DNA of 21,320 nt from CAYRML01 sp050942825 (GCA_050942825.1 JBMNOA010000029.1:1-21320); one strand, 5' to 3'; positions 1-9,788 are shown, counted from the stretch's first letter. Notes: generated from the letters alone by a model not told the origin. Program-made: numbers and translations.

Positions 1-1
1 A

Positions 2-2116
2 ATCGCTTCAGAGATTACGCCAAGTATATTGAGCCTCCAAGTTCTTGAAAGAGTCAAACCGGTTATTGAGACCGCCAAAGCGCTTTCACAGAAATACCAT
101 GTAGTATGCACAAATCCACCTTACATGGGAAGTACAGGAATGGGGGCTAAACTTTCAAAGTTTGTAAAAGAGTTCTTCCCGGATACAAAAGGCGATTTGT
201 TTGCTGCCTTCATTGAAAGAGGCCATGCCATGCTTAAACACAATGGCGTTCAAGGCATGATTACCCAGCATGCATGGATGTTCCTTTCAAGTTATGAAAA
301 ATTAAGAACGAAGATTTGTAAACATCAGGTTCTAAGTATGATGCACCTTGGAGCCAGAGCTTTTGATGAAATTGGAGGAGAAGTAGTCCAGACGACATCA
401 TTTGTTTTGAGAAATCATGATGCCATTTCTAATTACATGGGCACCTATATTCGATTGATTGCAGGAAACTCTGAAGCCGAAAAGCAGCACATGTTCTCTC
501 AAAACAACCTTCGCTTTTCCCAGAATACTGATAATTTCAAAAAGATACCTGGCTCTCCCTTTGCGTATTGGGTATCTCCTGCCGTTTATTCGTGTTACGA
601 AAAAGGAAGAAAGATGTCCAGTTTGGTGCACGGCTTTCAAGGAATGATTACCGGTGACAATGACTATTATTTGAGGCTGTGGCATGAACTCAAATTTGCA
701 GATATTACGCTTGATGCGCGGCAAAGCAGTTTGCTTGATCCAAACTACAAAACATGGGTTCCTTACAAAAAAGGCGGTGGTGCCTGTAGATGGTTTGGTA
801 ACGATTATTATGCCCTCAGATGGGAAAATGCAGGGAAAGGGTTGACCCGTGCCCGAACTGAGAATAGTGGATACTATCTTAAAGAAGGCGTTACTTGGTC
901 GTATATTTCGACAAATACGTTTTCTGCAAATTACTATCCTTGTGGTTATCTTTGGGATGTACATGGCTCAAGTATTTTCGCGGGTAAGCATGAAGACTTA
1001 TTGTACTATATCGCGCTGATGAACAGCGTCGTTGGAAACTATCTGCTTAGTCTTAGCAACCCAACATTGAGCTTTCAGGTGGAAAACATTCTCGCTTTGC
1101 CAGTTATTGTCGATGAGCATGAATTCTCGGCGATAGTCGAGTTAGCTGAACGGGCTATTAGCCTGAGTAAAAACAGTTGGGATCATGATGAAATCTCGTG
1201 GAATTTCAGAAGGCATATGTTCATTGGTGATTACTCATCTATAGAAGATGCCTCTAGGGACTGGTCAGAGGTTAGTTATAATGAACATCAAGAATTACGA
1301 GAAATCGAAGAGCAGCTAAACAAGAAGTTCATTTCGATTTATGGTTTTCAGGGGATACTCGACTATACGGTTGATCCATCAAATGTGAATTATAAAGTTG
1401 CTAACAAGAGAGAGGATGTTGTTGCATTTCTTTCTTATGCGGTTGGCTGTATGCTTGGGCGATACTCATTATCTACAGATGGTATATCATTTGCAGGTGG
1501 AGATTGGTGTCAAGAAAAGTATAAGATATTTGTTCCAGATAGGGATGGAATTATCCCGCTATGTGATGATGAGTATTTTGAGGATGATGTTGTTGGCTAC
1601 TTAGTGAAATTCGTTGAAACTGTCTATGGGACAGACACACTTGAAGCAAACCTTAAATACATCTCAGAAGCGCTTGGAGGGAAAGGCTCTTCTCGTGAAG
1701 TTATTCGGAATTATTTCATCAATGACTTCTACGCCGATCATCTAAAGATATACCAGAAACGCCCGATCTACTGGTTATTCGACTCTGGCAAAAAGAATGG
1801 ATTCAAGTGCCTGATTTACATGCATCGTTATCAGCCAGATACGATTGCGCGTATTCGCACTGACTACGTGCATGAGCAGCAGAGCCGCTACCGCACTGCG
1901 ATTGCAGACTTGGAGAGCCGGATTGCGAATGCTGGAACTGGCGAGCGTGTGAAGCTTTCCAAGCAGTTGACCAAACTTCAGGAGCAAGCCGAAGAGTTGA
2001 GGGTTTATGAAGAAAAAATCCATCACCTTGCAGATCAGATGATTCGTATTGATTTGGATGATGGAGTGAAACACAACTATGCGATTTTCCAAGACGTTCT
2101 TGCGAAGATCAAGTAA
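2..2116 (+). CDS. pglX: BREX adenine-specific DNA methyltransferase PglX (BrxX), C-terminal part, cut by window edge
   Basis: The frame is open to the left edge, so only about the last 704 residues are present; type 1 PglX is usually about 1,200. The NPPY motif (motif IV of N6-adenine methyltransferases) is encoded at 113-124, within VVCTNPPYMGS, which is typical of PglX. The SAM-binding motif I must lie outside the window. A long middle part (likely target recognition) follows, then a charged coiled coil encoded at about 1850-2060. In BREX, PglX methylates a non-palindromic host site, and phage DNA lacking the mark is restricted. pglZ starts 13 bp downstream. GC content is low (about 32-42% in lines sampled) up to about 1740, then rises sharply, suggesting a module swap. 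The identity is secure from the motif and the pglX-pglZ-brxL order. Confidence 0.93.
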   Translation: MASEITPSILSLQVLERVKPVIETAKALSQKYHVVCTNPPYMGSTGMGAKLSKFVKEFFPDTKGDLFAAFIERGHAMLKHNGVQGMITQHAWMFLSSYEKLRTKICKHQVLSMMHLGARAFDEIGGEVVQTTSFVLRNHDAISNYMGTYIRLIAGNSEAEKQHMFSQNNLRFSQNTDNFKKIPGSPFAYWVSPAVYSCYEKGRKMSSLVHGFQGMITGDNDYYLRLWHELKFADITLDARQSSLLDPNYKTWVPYKKGGGACRWFGNDYYALRWENAGKGLTRARTENSGYYLKEGVTWSYISTNTFSANYYPCGYLWDVHGSSIFAGKHEDLLYYIALMNSVVGNYLLSLSNPTLSFQVENILALPVIVDEHEFSAIVELAERAISLSKNSWDHDEISWNFRRHMFIGDYSSIEDASRDWSEVSYNEHQELREIEEQLNKKFISIYGFQGILDYTVDPSNVNYKVANKREDVVAFLSYAVGCMLGRYSLSTDGISFAGGDWCQEKYKIFVPDRDGIIPLCDDEYFEDDVVGYLVKFVETVYGTDTLEANLKYISEALGGKGSSREVIRNYFINDFYADHLKIYQKRPIYWLFDSGKKNGFKCLIYMHRYQPDTIARIRTDYVHEQQSRYRTAIADLESRIANAGTGERVKLSKQLTKLQEQAEELRVYEEKIHHLADQMIRIDLDDGVKHNYAIFQDVLAKIK

Positions 2117-2129
2117 GGAGGTATAGGAC

Positions 2130-4739
2130 ATGGCCGGTATTGATTTAGGAACCATACAGCAAGACTTGGCACGTCGTTTTGCTGCGCCTTTACCGGAGTT
2201 CTATAAGCGCCGTATCATCTTCTGGTATGATGAAGACCGGGAATTTGAAGACCAACTGGAAGATCTGTCTCTGGACGGTGTAGAAGTTGTTGTGCTGACT
2301 GGCAACAATACGTTTGCGGTTAAGAAGCAGCTTTGCGAGGATAGTCTGGCAACGAACTTCCTTGTCTATGATCCCCGACCCTTCATGAAGGATGATGACA
2401 ACTGGCTGATCAATGTACAGATTTACAGCGAGGAGTTCCGTGCCGATCTCAATTCTATCTGGATGGATGAGATGGGCTTGCCTGCTACGCCGATTATCCG
2501 TAATCAGGTAAAGCATTACCGGAAGTTCTTCCGGGCAAAGGATCGCCGTGATACAGTCAAAAAACTCAGTGGCAGCATCTCCACGGCTCCTCAGATGCAC
2601 CTTGCTGTCATGGCTGCACTTGCGGGCTGCAACGACATTCAGCCTAACAAGATCATTAAGGCCGTCATTCATGCCGGATTGGATCTGGATACGAACAGCA
2701 TCTATCAGAGCTTCCTGACCTATGGCGCAGACAAGCCGTTTTGGGTCATGGTCTCTCAGGCTACCGGATACAGCGAAGGTGATGATTCCAGCCTTGGAAG
2801 ACTTGCTATCCATATGTTGCTGACCACAGCGACACGGACAATGCATCAGGATCATTTGGCCGGACTGGATGCCTTTATATCGACACCGCATCAAGCCTAT
2901 TGCTATGACTTTGTTTCTGACTGGCTCCATAGCGAAGACAACATGCAGCTCTACGAAGTTGCCCGGTACGTTGAAGATGAGGCTCGGCTGCCGCAGCGCT
3001 TCAGTAAGCTGGCCGTTGAGGATTTGGTAGATACTGAAGTTTTCCCGTGCATCAACGAGTGTATCCTGACAGCGCTGATGAAGGAAATCAGTGATCACAT
3101 CATCCAAGTGGACGTGATCAAAGCTGCCGTTGAGAAACGCCGCACGATGGTTTGGTACGACAGCGTGTCCAGTTACTATGATGGACTTCTTCAAGTCGCC
3201 AACATGCAGGCATTCTTCATGGAGCACTATGCTGGTTTCCACACCGTTGAGCCTCATCGTATCTGGAAAGAGTACACGACGGACTACTACCGCATGGACA
3301 CCTATTATCGGCTGTTCCATCTCTGCTTCCAGAAGAGTCTAAAGACATCAAATCCCTTGCTGGATGACCTCTTTAAGCATGTAACGGAGAAGGTCGAAGG
3401 CCTCTATTCTCACTGGTATCTTGGGCAGCTCGGTCAGAACTGGTCGGATGCCTGTGCTGAGAATCTGGAGACATATGGCCGCATTCTGGAAGTGCCTCAG
3501 CAGGTTGACTTCTATAAGTCCAAGGTCAAAACCAACGACAACCGTATCTTTGTGATCATCTCGGATGCTTTCCGCTATGAAGTGGCAGCATCCCTTTCGG
3601 AGCAGCTTCAGCGGGAGATGCAGTGCAAGGTAGCTTTGAACAGTTGTGAAGCGATCTTCCCGACAGTCACAAAGTTCGGTATGGCAGCTCTGTTGCCGCA
3701 TAAGAAGCTGGAGGTCGTTCCGCGCAGCAACGGTGTCCTTGGCATTCTGGCTGACGGACAGTCTACAGATGCCGGATACAGAGACAAGGTGCTGAAAGCC
3801 AATAATCCCAACAGTGTTGCGCTGAAATACGACAACATCATTGGTCTCAAGCGTCTGGAGCGTCAGGCTCTGGTCAAGGGTATGGATATTGTCTACATCT
3901 ACCACGATAAGGTAGATGAGGCCAGCCACACCTCTGACAGCGCCGTATTCCCGGCCTGTGATGATGCAATCGCAGAAATCAAAAACCTGATCCGTATCAT
4001 TGTCAACGAGTTTGGTGGTACGAATGTGATTGTCACTGCGGATCACGGTTTCCTCTATACCTATAGCCCGTTGAGCGAAGATGACAATGTGGACAAGACT
4101 TCACCCAGCGATCAAGACGTAGAGATTGACCGCCGATACTTAATTACCAAGAAGGGCGCTAAACCCGATTATCTGCTGCCTGTGCGTTTCATGGACGGTC
4201 AGACAGAATATGATGCTTTCGCGCCGAGAGAGAACGTCCGCATCAAGAAAAAAGGCGGCGGTCTGAACTTTGTGCATGGCGGCATTAGCCTTCAGGAGAT
4301 GGTCGTTCCGGTTCTGGAGTTCCAGTTCCTGCGGAACGCCTACAAGATGTATCAGCGAAACAAGGATAAGATTGATACAAAGCCTGTGACTATCAGCCTG
4401 CTGTCGGCCAGCAGGAAGATTAGCAACATGATTTTCTCCCTGAATTTCTATCAGAAGGAAGCGGTTGGAGGGAACCGTGAAGCTGCAACATATCTTCTGT
4501 ACTTTGTTGATGTGAACGGACAGAAGATCAGCGATACATGCAAGATTATCGCTGACAAGACCAGCGACAACGCGCAGGAGCGTACTTTCCGATGCAACTT
4601 CAATCTCCGGTCGCAGAAGTACAGCAACCGTGAGACCTATTATCTGATTATTGCCGACGAGAGCGGCCTGCAAGCGCCGATCCGGGAAGAATTCCAGATC
4701 GACATTGCATTTGCCGTGGATGAGTTAAACTTCTTTTAA
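2130..4739 (+). CDS. pglZ: BREX alkaline-phosphatase-superfamily protein PglZ (BrxZ)
   Basis: This 869-residue protein has the length and order of PglZ from type 1 BREX. The ATG follows GGAGG (2117-2121). The C-terminal half has phosphatase-superfamily motifs: ISDAFRYE with D479 (metal ligand), FPTVTKFG with T512/T514 (probable nucleophile region), YHDKVDEASH with H592, D596 and H600, and TADHGF with D638 and H639. The N-terminal half would be the adaptor region. In BREX, PglZ is a core component needed for both modification and phage exclusion, and family members act as metal-dependent nucleases or phosphodiesterases in vitro. GC content is about 50%, unlike most of pglX before it and the ATPase gene further down. 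Which threonine is the nucleophile is an inference. Confidence 0.95.
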   Translation: MAGIDLGTIQQDLARRFAAPLPEFYKRRIIFWYDEDREFEDQLEDLSLDGVEVVVLTGNNTFAVKKQLCEDSLATNFLVYDPRPFMKDDDNWLINVQIYSEEFRADLNSIWMDEMGLPATPIIRNQVKHYRKFFRAKDRRDTVKKLSGSISTAPQMHLAVMAALAGCNDIQPNKIIKAVIHAGLDLDTNSIYQSFLTYGADKPFWVMVSQATGYSEGDDSSLGRLAIHMLLTTATRTMHQDHLAGLDAFISTPHQAYCYDFVSDWLHSEDNMQLYEVARYVEDEARLPQRFSKLAVEDLVDTEVFPCINECILTALMKEISDHIIQVDVIKAAVEKRRTMVWYDSVSSYYDGLLQVANMQAFFMEHYAGFHTVEPHRIWKEYTTDYYRMDTYYRLFHLCFQKSLKTSNPLLDDLFKHVTEKVEGLYSHWYLGQLGQNWSDACAENLETYGRILEVPQQVDFYKSKVKTNDNRIFVIISDAFRYEVAASLSEQLQREMQCKVALNSCEAIFPTVTKFGMAALLPHKKLEVVPRSNGVLGILADGQSTDAGYRDKVLKANNPNSVALKYDNIIGLKRLERQALVKGMDIVYIYHDKVDEASHTSDSAVFPACDDAIAEIKNLIRIIVNEFGGTNVIVTADHGFLYTYSPLSEDDNVDKTSPSDQDVEIDRRYLITKKGAKPDYLLPVRFMDGQTEYDAFAPRENVRIKKKGGGLNFVHGGISLQEMVVPVLEFQFLRNAYKMYQRNKDKIDTKPVTISLLSASRKISNMIFSLNFYQKEAVGGNREAATYLLYFVDVNGQKISDTCKIIADKTSDNAQERTFRCNFNLRSQKYSNRETYYLIIADESGLQAPIREEFQIDIAFAVDELNFF

Positions 4740-4766
4740 GTGAGGACTGCCGAGGAGGAACGTAAG

Positions 4767-6860
4767 ATGGAAGATTTCGATACGAGCTTCAGTGTTCGTG
4801 AGATAATCAAGGACAAGCTGCGCCAGAACTTTGATGGCAAGATTGTCCGGAAAGACCTGACGAAGAAAATCAAGGAAGGGGCAAATGTACCCACCTATGT
4901 TCTTGAGTTCCTTCTTGGGCAGTATTGCAGCTCTGATGATGATGAGATTGTTGCTCAGGGCGTTGAGAATGTAAAGCGCATTCTGGCGGACAACTATGTG
5001 CGCCCGGACGAATCAGAGAAGGTGCTTTCCAAGCTTCGCCAGCGTGGTGCAATGACTATCATTGATCAGGTGACGGTTGAGCTGAACCTTCGGTATGACT
5101 ACTACGAAGCCCGTTTCTCCAATCTTGGACTTGGCGGTGTGCCTATCTCTGAAGAGTATCCGGAGAAGTATGACCGGCTTCTTTGCGGCGGCATTTGGTG
5201 CATTATCCAGCTGGAGTACAACAACGAGCAGGATTCCGATATCGTTGTGCCTGACAGAAAGCCGAGGAAGAAAAACGAATCCCTTATCAGTATCCGAAAG
5301 CTGACTCCCATTCAGATGCCTCATGTAGACATCGAGGATCTGAAGCAAGGACGTAAAGCCTTCACGAAGGATGAATGGATTGACGTGCTTCTGCGCTCTA
5401 TCGGTATGGAGCCGGAAGAACTGACCTATCGTGAGAAATGGCTGCTTCTTCTCCGGATGATCCCGCTGGTCGAAAACAACTTCAACCTCTGTGAGCTTGG
5501 GCCGCGCAGCACCGGTAAATCTCATCTCTATAAAGAGATTTCCCCTAACTCCATTCTGGTTTCCGGTGGGCAGACGACCGTTGCGAACCTCTTCTATAAC
5601 ATGGGCAAGCATACTATGGGTTTGGTAGGCCTTTGGGACTGCGTTGCTTTTGATGAGGTTGCCGGTATTCGTTTCAAGGACAAAGACGGCATTCAGATCA
5701 TGAAGGACTACATGGCATCCGGTTCCTTTGCCCGTGGCAAAGAAGAGAAGGCTGCCAATGCCTCTATGGTCTTTGTGGGCAACATCAACCAGAGTGTTGA
5801 TGTGCTGCTGAAGACTTCCAGCCTTTTCGATCCCTTCCCGCCAGAAATGGGAACGGATACTGCCTTCCTTGACCGTATGCATTGCTATATTCCGGGTTGG
5901 GAGATCCCTAAGTTCCGTCCGGAGCATTTCACCGATGATTACGGCTTCATTACAGACTATCTGGCAGAGTTCTTGCGTGAGCTGCGTAAAGAGCAGTATG
6001 GTGATGCGCTGGATCGCTTCTACCGTCTCGGCAAGAATCTCAATCAACGTGATACCATTGCAGTACGCAAGATGGTAGGCGGCTTGGTAAAGCTTGTATA
6101 TCCAGACGGTGTTTTTGAGAAAGAGGATCTGGAGGAAATCCTTCAGATTGCACTTGAAATGCGTCGGCGCGTCAAAGAGCAGCTGAAGAAGCTGGGCGGC
6201 ATGGAGTTCTATGACGTGAACTTCTCTTACATAGACAACGAATCCTTCGAGGAACACTATGTCTCCGTGCCTGAGCAAGGCGGCGGCAAGCTTATTCCGG
6301 AGGGTATGTGTAATCCGGGACAGGTCTACACGGTCAGCAGAGGAAAGTCTGGCATGATCGGTGTGTTCCGGCTTGAAAGTCAGATGCTCCCCGGCAACGG
6401 AAAGTTTGAGCGTACAGGTATTGGCTCTGACAGAGATGCAAGAGAGGCAACCAATACGGCATTCAACTTCCTGAAGGCAAATGGAAATCGGATCAGTGGC
6501 TCTATCAGCACAACAACACGAGACTACATCATTAACTATCAGGATCTGCAAGGAATAGGCATGACCGGCAAGTTGGCATTGCCTTCTCTGATTGCGCTCT
6601 GCTCTATAGCCCTTGGAAAGCCGGTTCTTAGCTCGACAGCGATTCTTGGCGAGATCAGCATCAGCGGCACAATTATCAAGGTTGATGAGCTGGCTAACGC
6701 CCTTCAGGTCTGCTTGGATAGCGGAGCAAAGAGGGTTCTGCTTCCTATGACCGCAGCAGCAGAGCTTGGCACAGTACCAGCGGATCTCATCGGATGCTTT
6801 AACCTGATTTTCTATAACAGCGCAGAGGATGCGGTATTCAAAGCTTTGGGGGTAGAATGA
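4767..6860 (+). CDS. brxL: BREX AAA+ protein with Lon-like C-terminal domain, BrxL
   Basis: I chose the ATG at 4767 (697 residues) because AGGAGG at 4753-4758 lies 8 nt upstream; an in-frame GTG at 4740, next to the pglZ stop, has no ribosome site. Walker A is GPRSTGKSH (K251) and Walker B is CVAFDE (D296, E297). The Lon-like domain covers about the last 170 residues (GKPV, LGEISISG, SGAKRVLLP). Aligned by eye to Lon, the catalytic Ser position reads as part of GMTGK and the catalytic Lys falls on Ala in DELANALQ, so peptidase activity looks lost. BrxL is the last core gene of type 1 BREX and is a DNA-binding MCM-like AAA+ ring needed for phage exclusion. Its stop overlaps the next start (ATGA), so the next gene is probably translationally coupled to BREX. 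Confidence 0.95.
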   Translation: MEDFDTSFSVREIIKDKLRQNFDGKIVRKDLTKKIKEGANVPTYVLEFLLGQYCSSDDDEIVAQGVENVKRILADNYVRPDESEKVLSKLRQRGAMTIIDQVTVELNLRYDYYEARFSNLGLGGVPISEEYPEKYDRLLCGGIWCIIQLEYNNEQDSDIVVPDRKPRKKNESLISIRKLTPIQMPHVDIEDLKQGRKAFTKDEWIDVLLRSIGMEPEELTYREKWLLLLRMIPLVENNFNLCELGPRSTGKSHLYKEISPNSILVSGGQTTVANLFYNMGKHTMGLVGLWDCVAFDEVAGIRFKDKDGIQIMKDYMASGSFARGKEEKAANASMVFVGNINQSVDVLLKTSSLFDPFPPEMGTDTAFLDRMHCYIPGWEIPKFRPEHFTDDYGFITDYLAEFLRELRKEQYGDALDRFYRLGKNLNQRDTIAVRKMVGGLVKLVYPDGVFEKEDLEEILQIALEMRRRVKEQLKKLGGMEFYDVNFSYIDNESFEEHYVSVPEQGGGKLIPEGMCNPGQVYTVSRGKSGMIGVFRLESQMLPGNGKFERTGIGSDRDAREATNTAFNFLKANGNRISGSISTTTRDYIINYQDLQGIGMTGKLALPSLIALCSIALGKPVLSSTAILGEISISGTIIKVDELANALQVCLDSGAKRVLLPMTAAAELGTVPADLIGCFNLIFYNSAEDAVFKALGVE

Positions 6861-9433
6861 TGTTTGAACATGGATCAACATGGCTTAAAGCCGACTTTCA
6901 CCTTCATACTCGGAAAGACAAAGAGTTTTATTATCCGGGTGAAGAGAACAGTTTTATCAAAACATTCATTTCGCGTCTTAAGGCAGAAGGCGTCTCTGTT
7001 GGCGTTATTACGAACCATAATAAATTCGACGAAGGTGAATACAAAGCGCTTAGAAAAAATGGGAAAAAGGAGAATATCCTGATCCTACCGGGTGTTGAAT
7101 TGTCGGTTAAAGAGGCAAATGGTATTCATACTCTCATAATCTTTGATCCTGACTCGTGGCTAGTCAATGGTGAAAACTTCATAAGTCATTTTCTGACCGA
7201 AGCATTTGCTGGGATAGCAAATGCAGAGAATCGCAATACACGTTGTAAATTCGACTTGCGAGATGTGATTGAAAAGTTGAATACCTATGGTCGAGATTAT
7301 TTTATTGTTTTTGCTCATGTTGATCAGACGAGTGGCCTCATGCACGAATGCAATGGAGGGTTGTTAGAGTCTTTGTCTGAAATCAATGGGTTCCAAGAAA
7401 GAGTTCTTGCACTACAAAAAGTCCGTAATACGGACACAATGGCAACATTTCAAAAGTGGTTTGGATACTCTTGCGCACAGGTAGAAGGTTCAGATCCTAA
7501 ATCCTTAGAGCGTGTTGGCCACTATGAGCGTGCCACATATATTAAAATTGGGGACTTATCTTATGATGCGGTAAAATTTGCTCTCATCGATTATCAAAAC
7601 AGGGTTTCTCGTTCTGCGCCGGAGATAGGTCATGGCTATATTGAGTCAATATCCTTCAAAGGTGGAAAACTGAATGGAGAAACCATTACGTTTTCTCCGG
7701 AATTAAACACACTTATTGGGATAAGAGGAAGCGGTAAGTCTTCTGTAATTGAAGTTTTGCGCTATGCCTTTAGCATAGAAGCACAAAGTGATAAAGAGTA
7801 TAAAGATGGACTTGTTAAAGCTGTTCTTGGTTCAGGCGGACAAGTCATAGTTCAAGTAGTAGATAAATTCGGGAAAAGATATGAGGTCAGGAGGATATTT
7901 GGAGAGCGCCCCAATATACTTGATGCAGATGGTAATGATCTTGGCATTACCGTAGACCAAATTCTTAAAAACACTCTGTATTTTGGTCAAAAAGATCTTT
8001 CACAAAGCTCTTCATACGAATTACAACTGCTAGATCGTCTCGTTGGAAATAAGATAGGCGATAACAGCAAGGAGATGGAACAGCATTATTCTGAGTTAGA
8101 AGATGCCATTAAACACCTTATAGATATCAGTGCAATCCCGGCTGAAATCGAAGAGCTTGAGACAAAACAAAGCAATCTTGAACATAGCCTTCAGATTTTT
8201 GAGGAACGTGGAGTAGCTGATAAGTTGAAAAAGCAAACAGCTTTTGACCTTGATCTGCAAAAACTGTCCAATACCGAAAAAAGCATACTTGCTGATATAA
8301 AGGCTGTTGAAAGCGCTATTGCCATTCTAAAAGTTGAAAGCATTACTCTGGATACATATGAGAGTGTTTACAACGGTGAACTGTTTAAGACAGCAAACAC
8401 TATATTGACAGCCTTGAAAAATAAGTTGGCTCAAATTAAGGAGTTTATTAAAGATATCAAAGCGGATCATGAGGAGTTCGCCAGTGTTCTTGAACAGCTT
8501 GAAAAAAGAATAGAATCTCTTAAAGATGAATTTGCAGAGATTAAGCGCCAGATTGGTGATACTGAACTTGATGTGGATGCCTATTCCTCTCTAAAAACCG
8601 GTCTTGAGGAAACCAAAGGACAAATCAAAGACCTTCGCAAAAAGGCAACATCACGAGAAAAGTTATATAGTGCATTTCGTACTGCTTTGCGAAAGAGAAA
8701 TGAATTATTGCTTAAGGAGTTTCAAGCGTATGAAACTGAAGTCCGCGCTATAAACGAGAGCCAACCAGAATTGGTTGTCGAGATAATCTTTAAGGGAGAC
8801 AAGGATAAGTTCAAAGATATCCTTAAGTCAACATTCAGAGGCACCAGCATAAAAGACTCCAAGTATCAGATGTTAGCGGAGCAATTCTCGGATTTTGCAG
8901 CACTCATTGAAGACGTAATCATTAATGCGGGCGGGCAGTGCCGAAGGATTCTGGCTGATTCAGAGTATGAGAAGCTAGAAGAAAAAATCCTTTCTAAGTA
9001 CGCTGAGCTAATACGACGCGAAACCCCAAATCGTGTAGAAATCAAGTATCACGGAAAGTTACTTAAACAACATTCATTAGGTCAAAGAGCATCTGCACTT
9101 GTACTTTTCATCCTGACTCAAAGTGATAATGATGTCATCGTAATTGATCAGCCAGAGGACGATTTGGATAATAAAGTTATCTATGACGAAGTAATTCAAG
9201 CCATTCGTCATAAGAAACCCGACATTCAGTTCCTCTTTGCAACGCATAATGCTAATATCCCGGTACTTGGAGATGCAGAGAAAATCGTCGTTGCAGATTA
9301 TCGAGAAGGTATTATTACCACAACCCAAGGGAATATCGACTTTCCGGAAACCCATAAGATGATTGTAGATATTATGGAAGGTGGGCAAGAGGCTTTTAGG
9401 AGGAGACAGTTAATATACACTGCTTGGAAATAA
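6857..9433 (+). CDS. PHP-domain plus SMC/ABC-type ATPase (TrlF-like), putative defence nuclease
   Basis: This 858-residue protein has an N-terminal PHP phosphoesterase domain: DFHLHT (H15, H17), TNHN (N53, H54), LPGVELS (E81) and FAHVDQT. An SMC/Rad50-like ATPase follows: Walker A IRGSGKSS (K294), Q-loop FGQKDLS, a coiled coil over roughly residues 420-620, signature HSLGQRAS (739-746), Walker B VIVIDQPEDD (D764, E767) and switch FATHNAN. This architecture matches PHP-AAA proteins that NCBI labels TrlF-like. An ATP-gated metal-dependent nuclease is plausible but unproven for this protein. The start overlaps brxL by 4 bp, and the gene is AT-rich (27-40% GC in lines sampled) against about 50% in brxL, so it looks acquired separately. 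A second ATG at 6860 is possible. Confidence 0.85.
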   Translation: MMFEHGSTWLKADFHLHTRKDKEFYYPGEENSFIKTFISRLKAEGVSVGVITNHNKFDEGEYKALRKNGKKENILILPGVELSVKEANGIHTLIIFDPDSWLVNGENFISHFLTEAFAGIANAENRNTRCKFDLRDVIEKLNTYGRDYFIVFAHVDQTSGLMHECNGGLLESLSEINGFQERVLALQKVRNTDTMATFQKWFGYSCAQVEGSDPKSLERVGHYERATYIKIGDLSYDAVKFALIDYQNRVSRSAPEIGHGYIESISFKGGKLNGETITFSPELNTLIGIRGSGKSSVIEVLRYAFSIEAQSDKEYKDGLVKAVLGSGGQVIVQVVDKFGKRYEVRRIFGERPNILDADGNDLGITVDQILKNTLYFGQKDLSQSSSYELQLLDRLVGNKIGDNSKEMEQHYSELEDAIKHLIDISAIPAEIEELETKQSNLEHSLQIFEERGVADKLKKQTAFDLDLQKLSNTEKSILADIKAVESAIAILKVESITLDTYESVYNGELFKTANTILTALKNKLAQIKEFIKDIKADHEEFASVLEQLEKRIESLKDEFAEIKRQIGDTELDVDAYSSLKTGLEETKGQIKDLRKKATSREKLYSAFRTALRKRNELLLKEFQAYETEVRAINESQPELVVEIIFKGDKDKFKDILKSTFRGTSIKDSKYQMLAEQFSDFAALIEDVIINAGGQCRRILADSEYEKLEEKILSKYAELIRRETPNRVEIKYHGKLLKQHSLGQRASALVLFILTQSDNDVIVIDQPEDDLDNKVIYDEVIQAIRHKKPDIQFLFATHNANIPVLGDAEKIVVADYREGIITTTQGNIDFPETHKMIVDIMEGGQEAFRRRQLIYTAWK

Positions 9434-9774
9434 TGGTAGATAAATATAAAGTCATAACTCTCTGTGGCAGCACTCGTTTCAAAGATGAGTTTATGGAGGC
9501 ACAAAAGCGGCTTACGCTTGAGGGTAATATCGTTATCAGCGTGGGTTTGTTCGGTCATGCTGGGGACTCTGAAGTGTGGGAGAACATGGATGAAGGCACT
9601 CTGACTAAGACTAAAGAGATGCTGGATGACATGCACAAGCGGAAAATAGACATGGCCGATGAAATCTACGTGATCAATGTCGGGGGTTACATAGGCTCAA
9701 GTACAAGGTCCGAAATCGAATACGCTATAGCCACAGGAAAAACGGTCAGGTATTTGGAGGACACTAATAACTGA
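9433..9774 (+). CDS. Nucleoside 2-deoxyribosyltransferase-like small protein
   Basis: The predicted protein has 113 residues from the ATG at 9433, which overlaps the preceding stop as TAATG; an in-frame TTG lies at 9424. It opens with ITLCGSTRF, the phosphate-loop-like start of the nucleoside 2-deoxyribosyltransferase/DUF4406 fold. It ends with MADEIYVINVGGYIGSSTR followed by SEIEYA, the region that carries the catalytic Glu in that fold (E94 or E96 here). Members act on nucleosides or nucleotides; the substrate of this subfamily cannot be told from sequence. There is no clear ribosome site close to the start (the GGAGG near 9400 is too far), so translation probably depends on coupling to the ATPase gene. 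The position right behind that gene hints at a shared task, but it could also be unrelated cargo. Confidence 0.8.
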   Translation: MVDKYKVITLCGSTRFKDEFMEAQKRLTLEGNIVISVGLFGHAGDSEVWENMDEGTLTKTKEMLDDMHKRKIDMADEIYVINVGGYIGSSTRSEIEYAIATGKTVRYLEDTNN

Positions 9775-9788
9775 TTGGAGGCTGCCGC

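Noticed and set aside
2190..3320. Minus-strand open frame opposite pglZ (and similar ones at 398-964, 3348-4046, 16161-17609 and 20107-21192)
   Set aside because: All are mirror frames of strong plus-strand genes, with no motif, start signal or neighbour logic of their own.
4740..4766. GTG start for brxL at 4740
   Set aside because: It abuts the pglZ stop without a ribosome site; AGGAGG at 4753-4758 points to the ATG at 4767.
5013..6881. Long open frame on the minus strand opposite brxL
   Set aside because: It lies fully antisense to a well-supported gene with recognisable AAA+ motifs, has no ribosome site or family signature, and its composition looks like an antisense reading of coding DNA.
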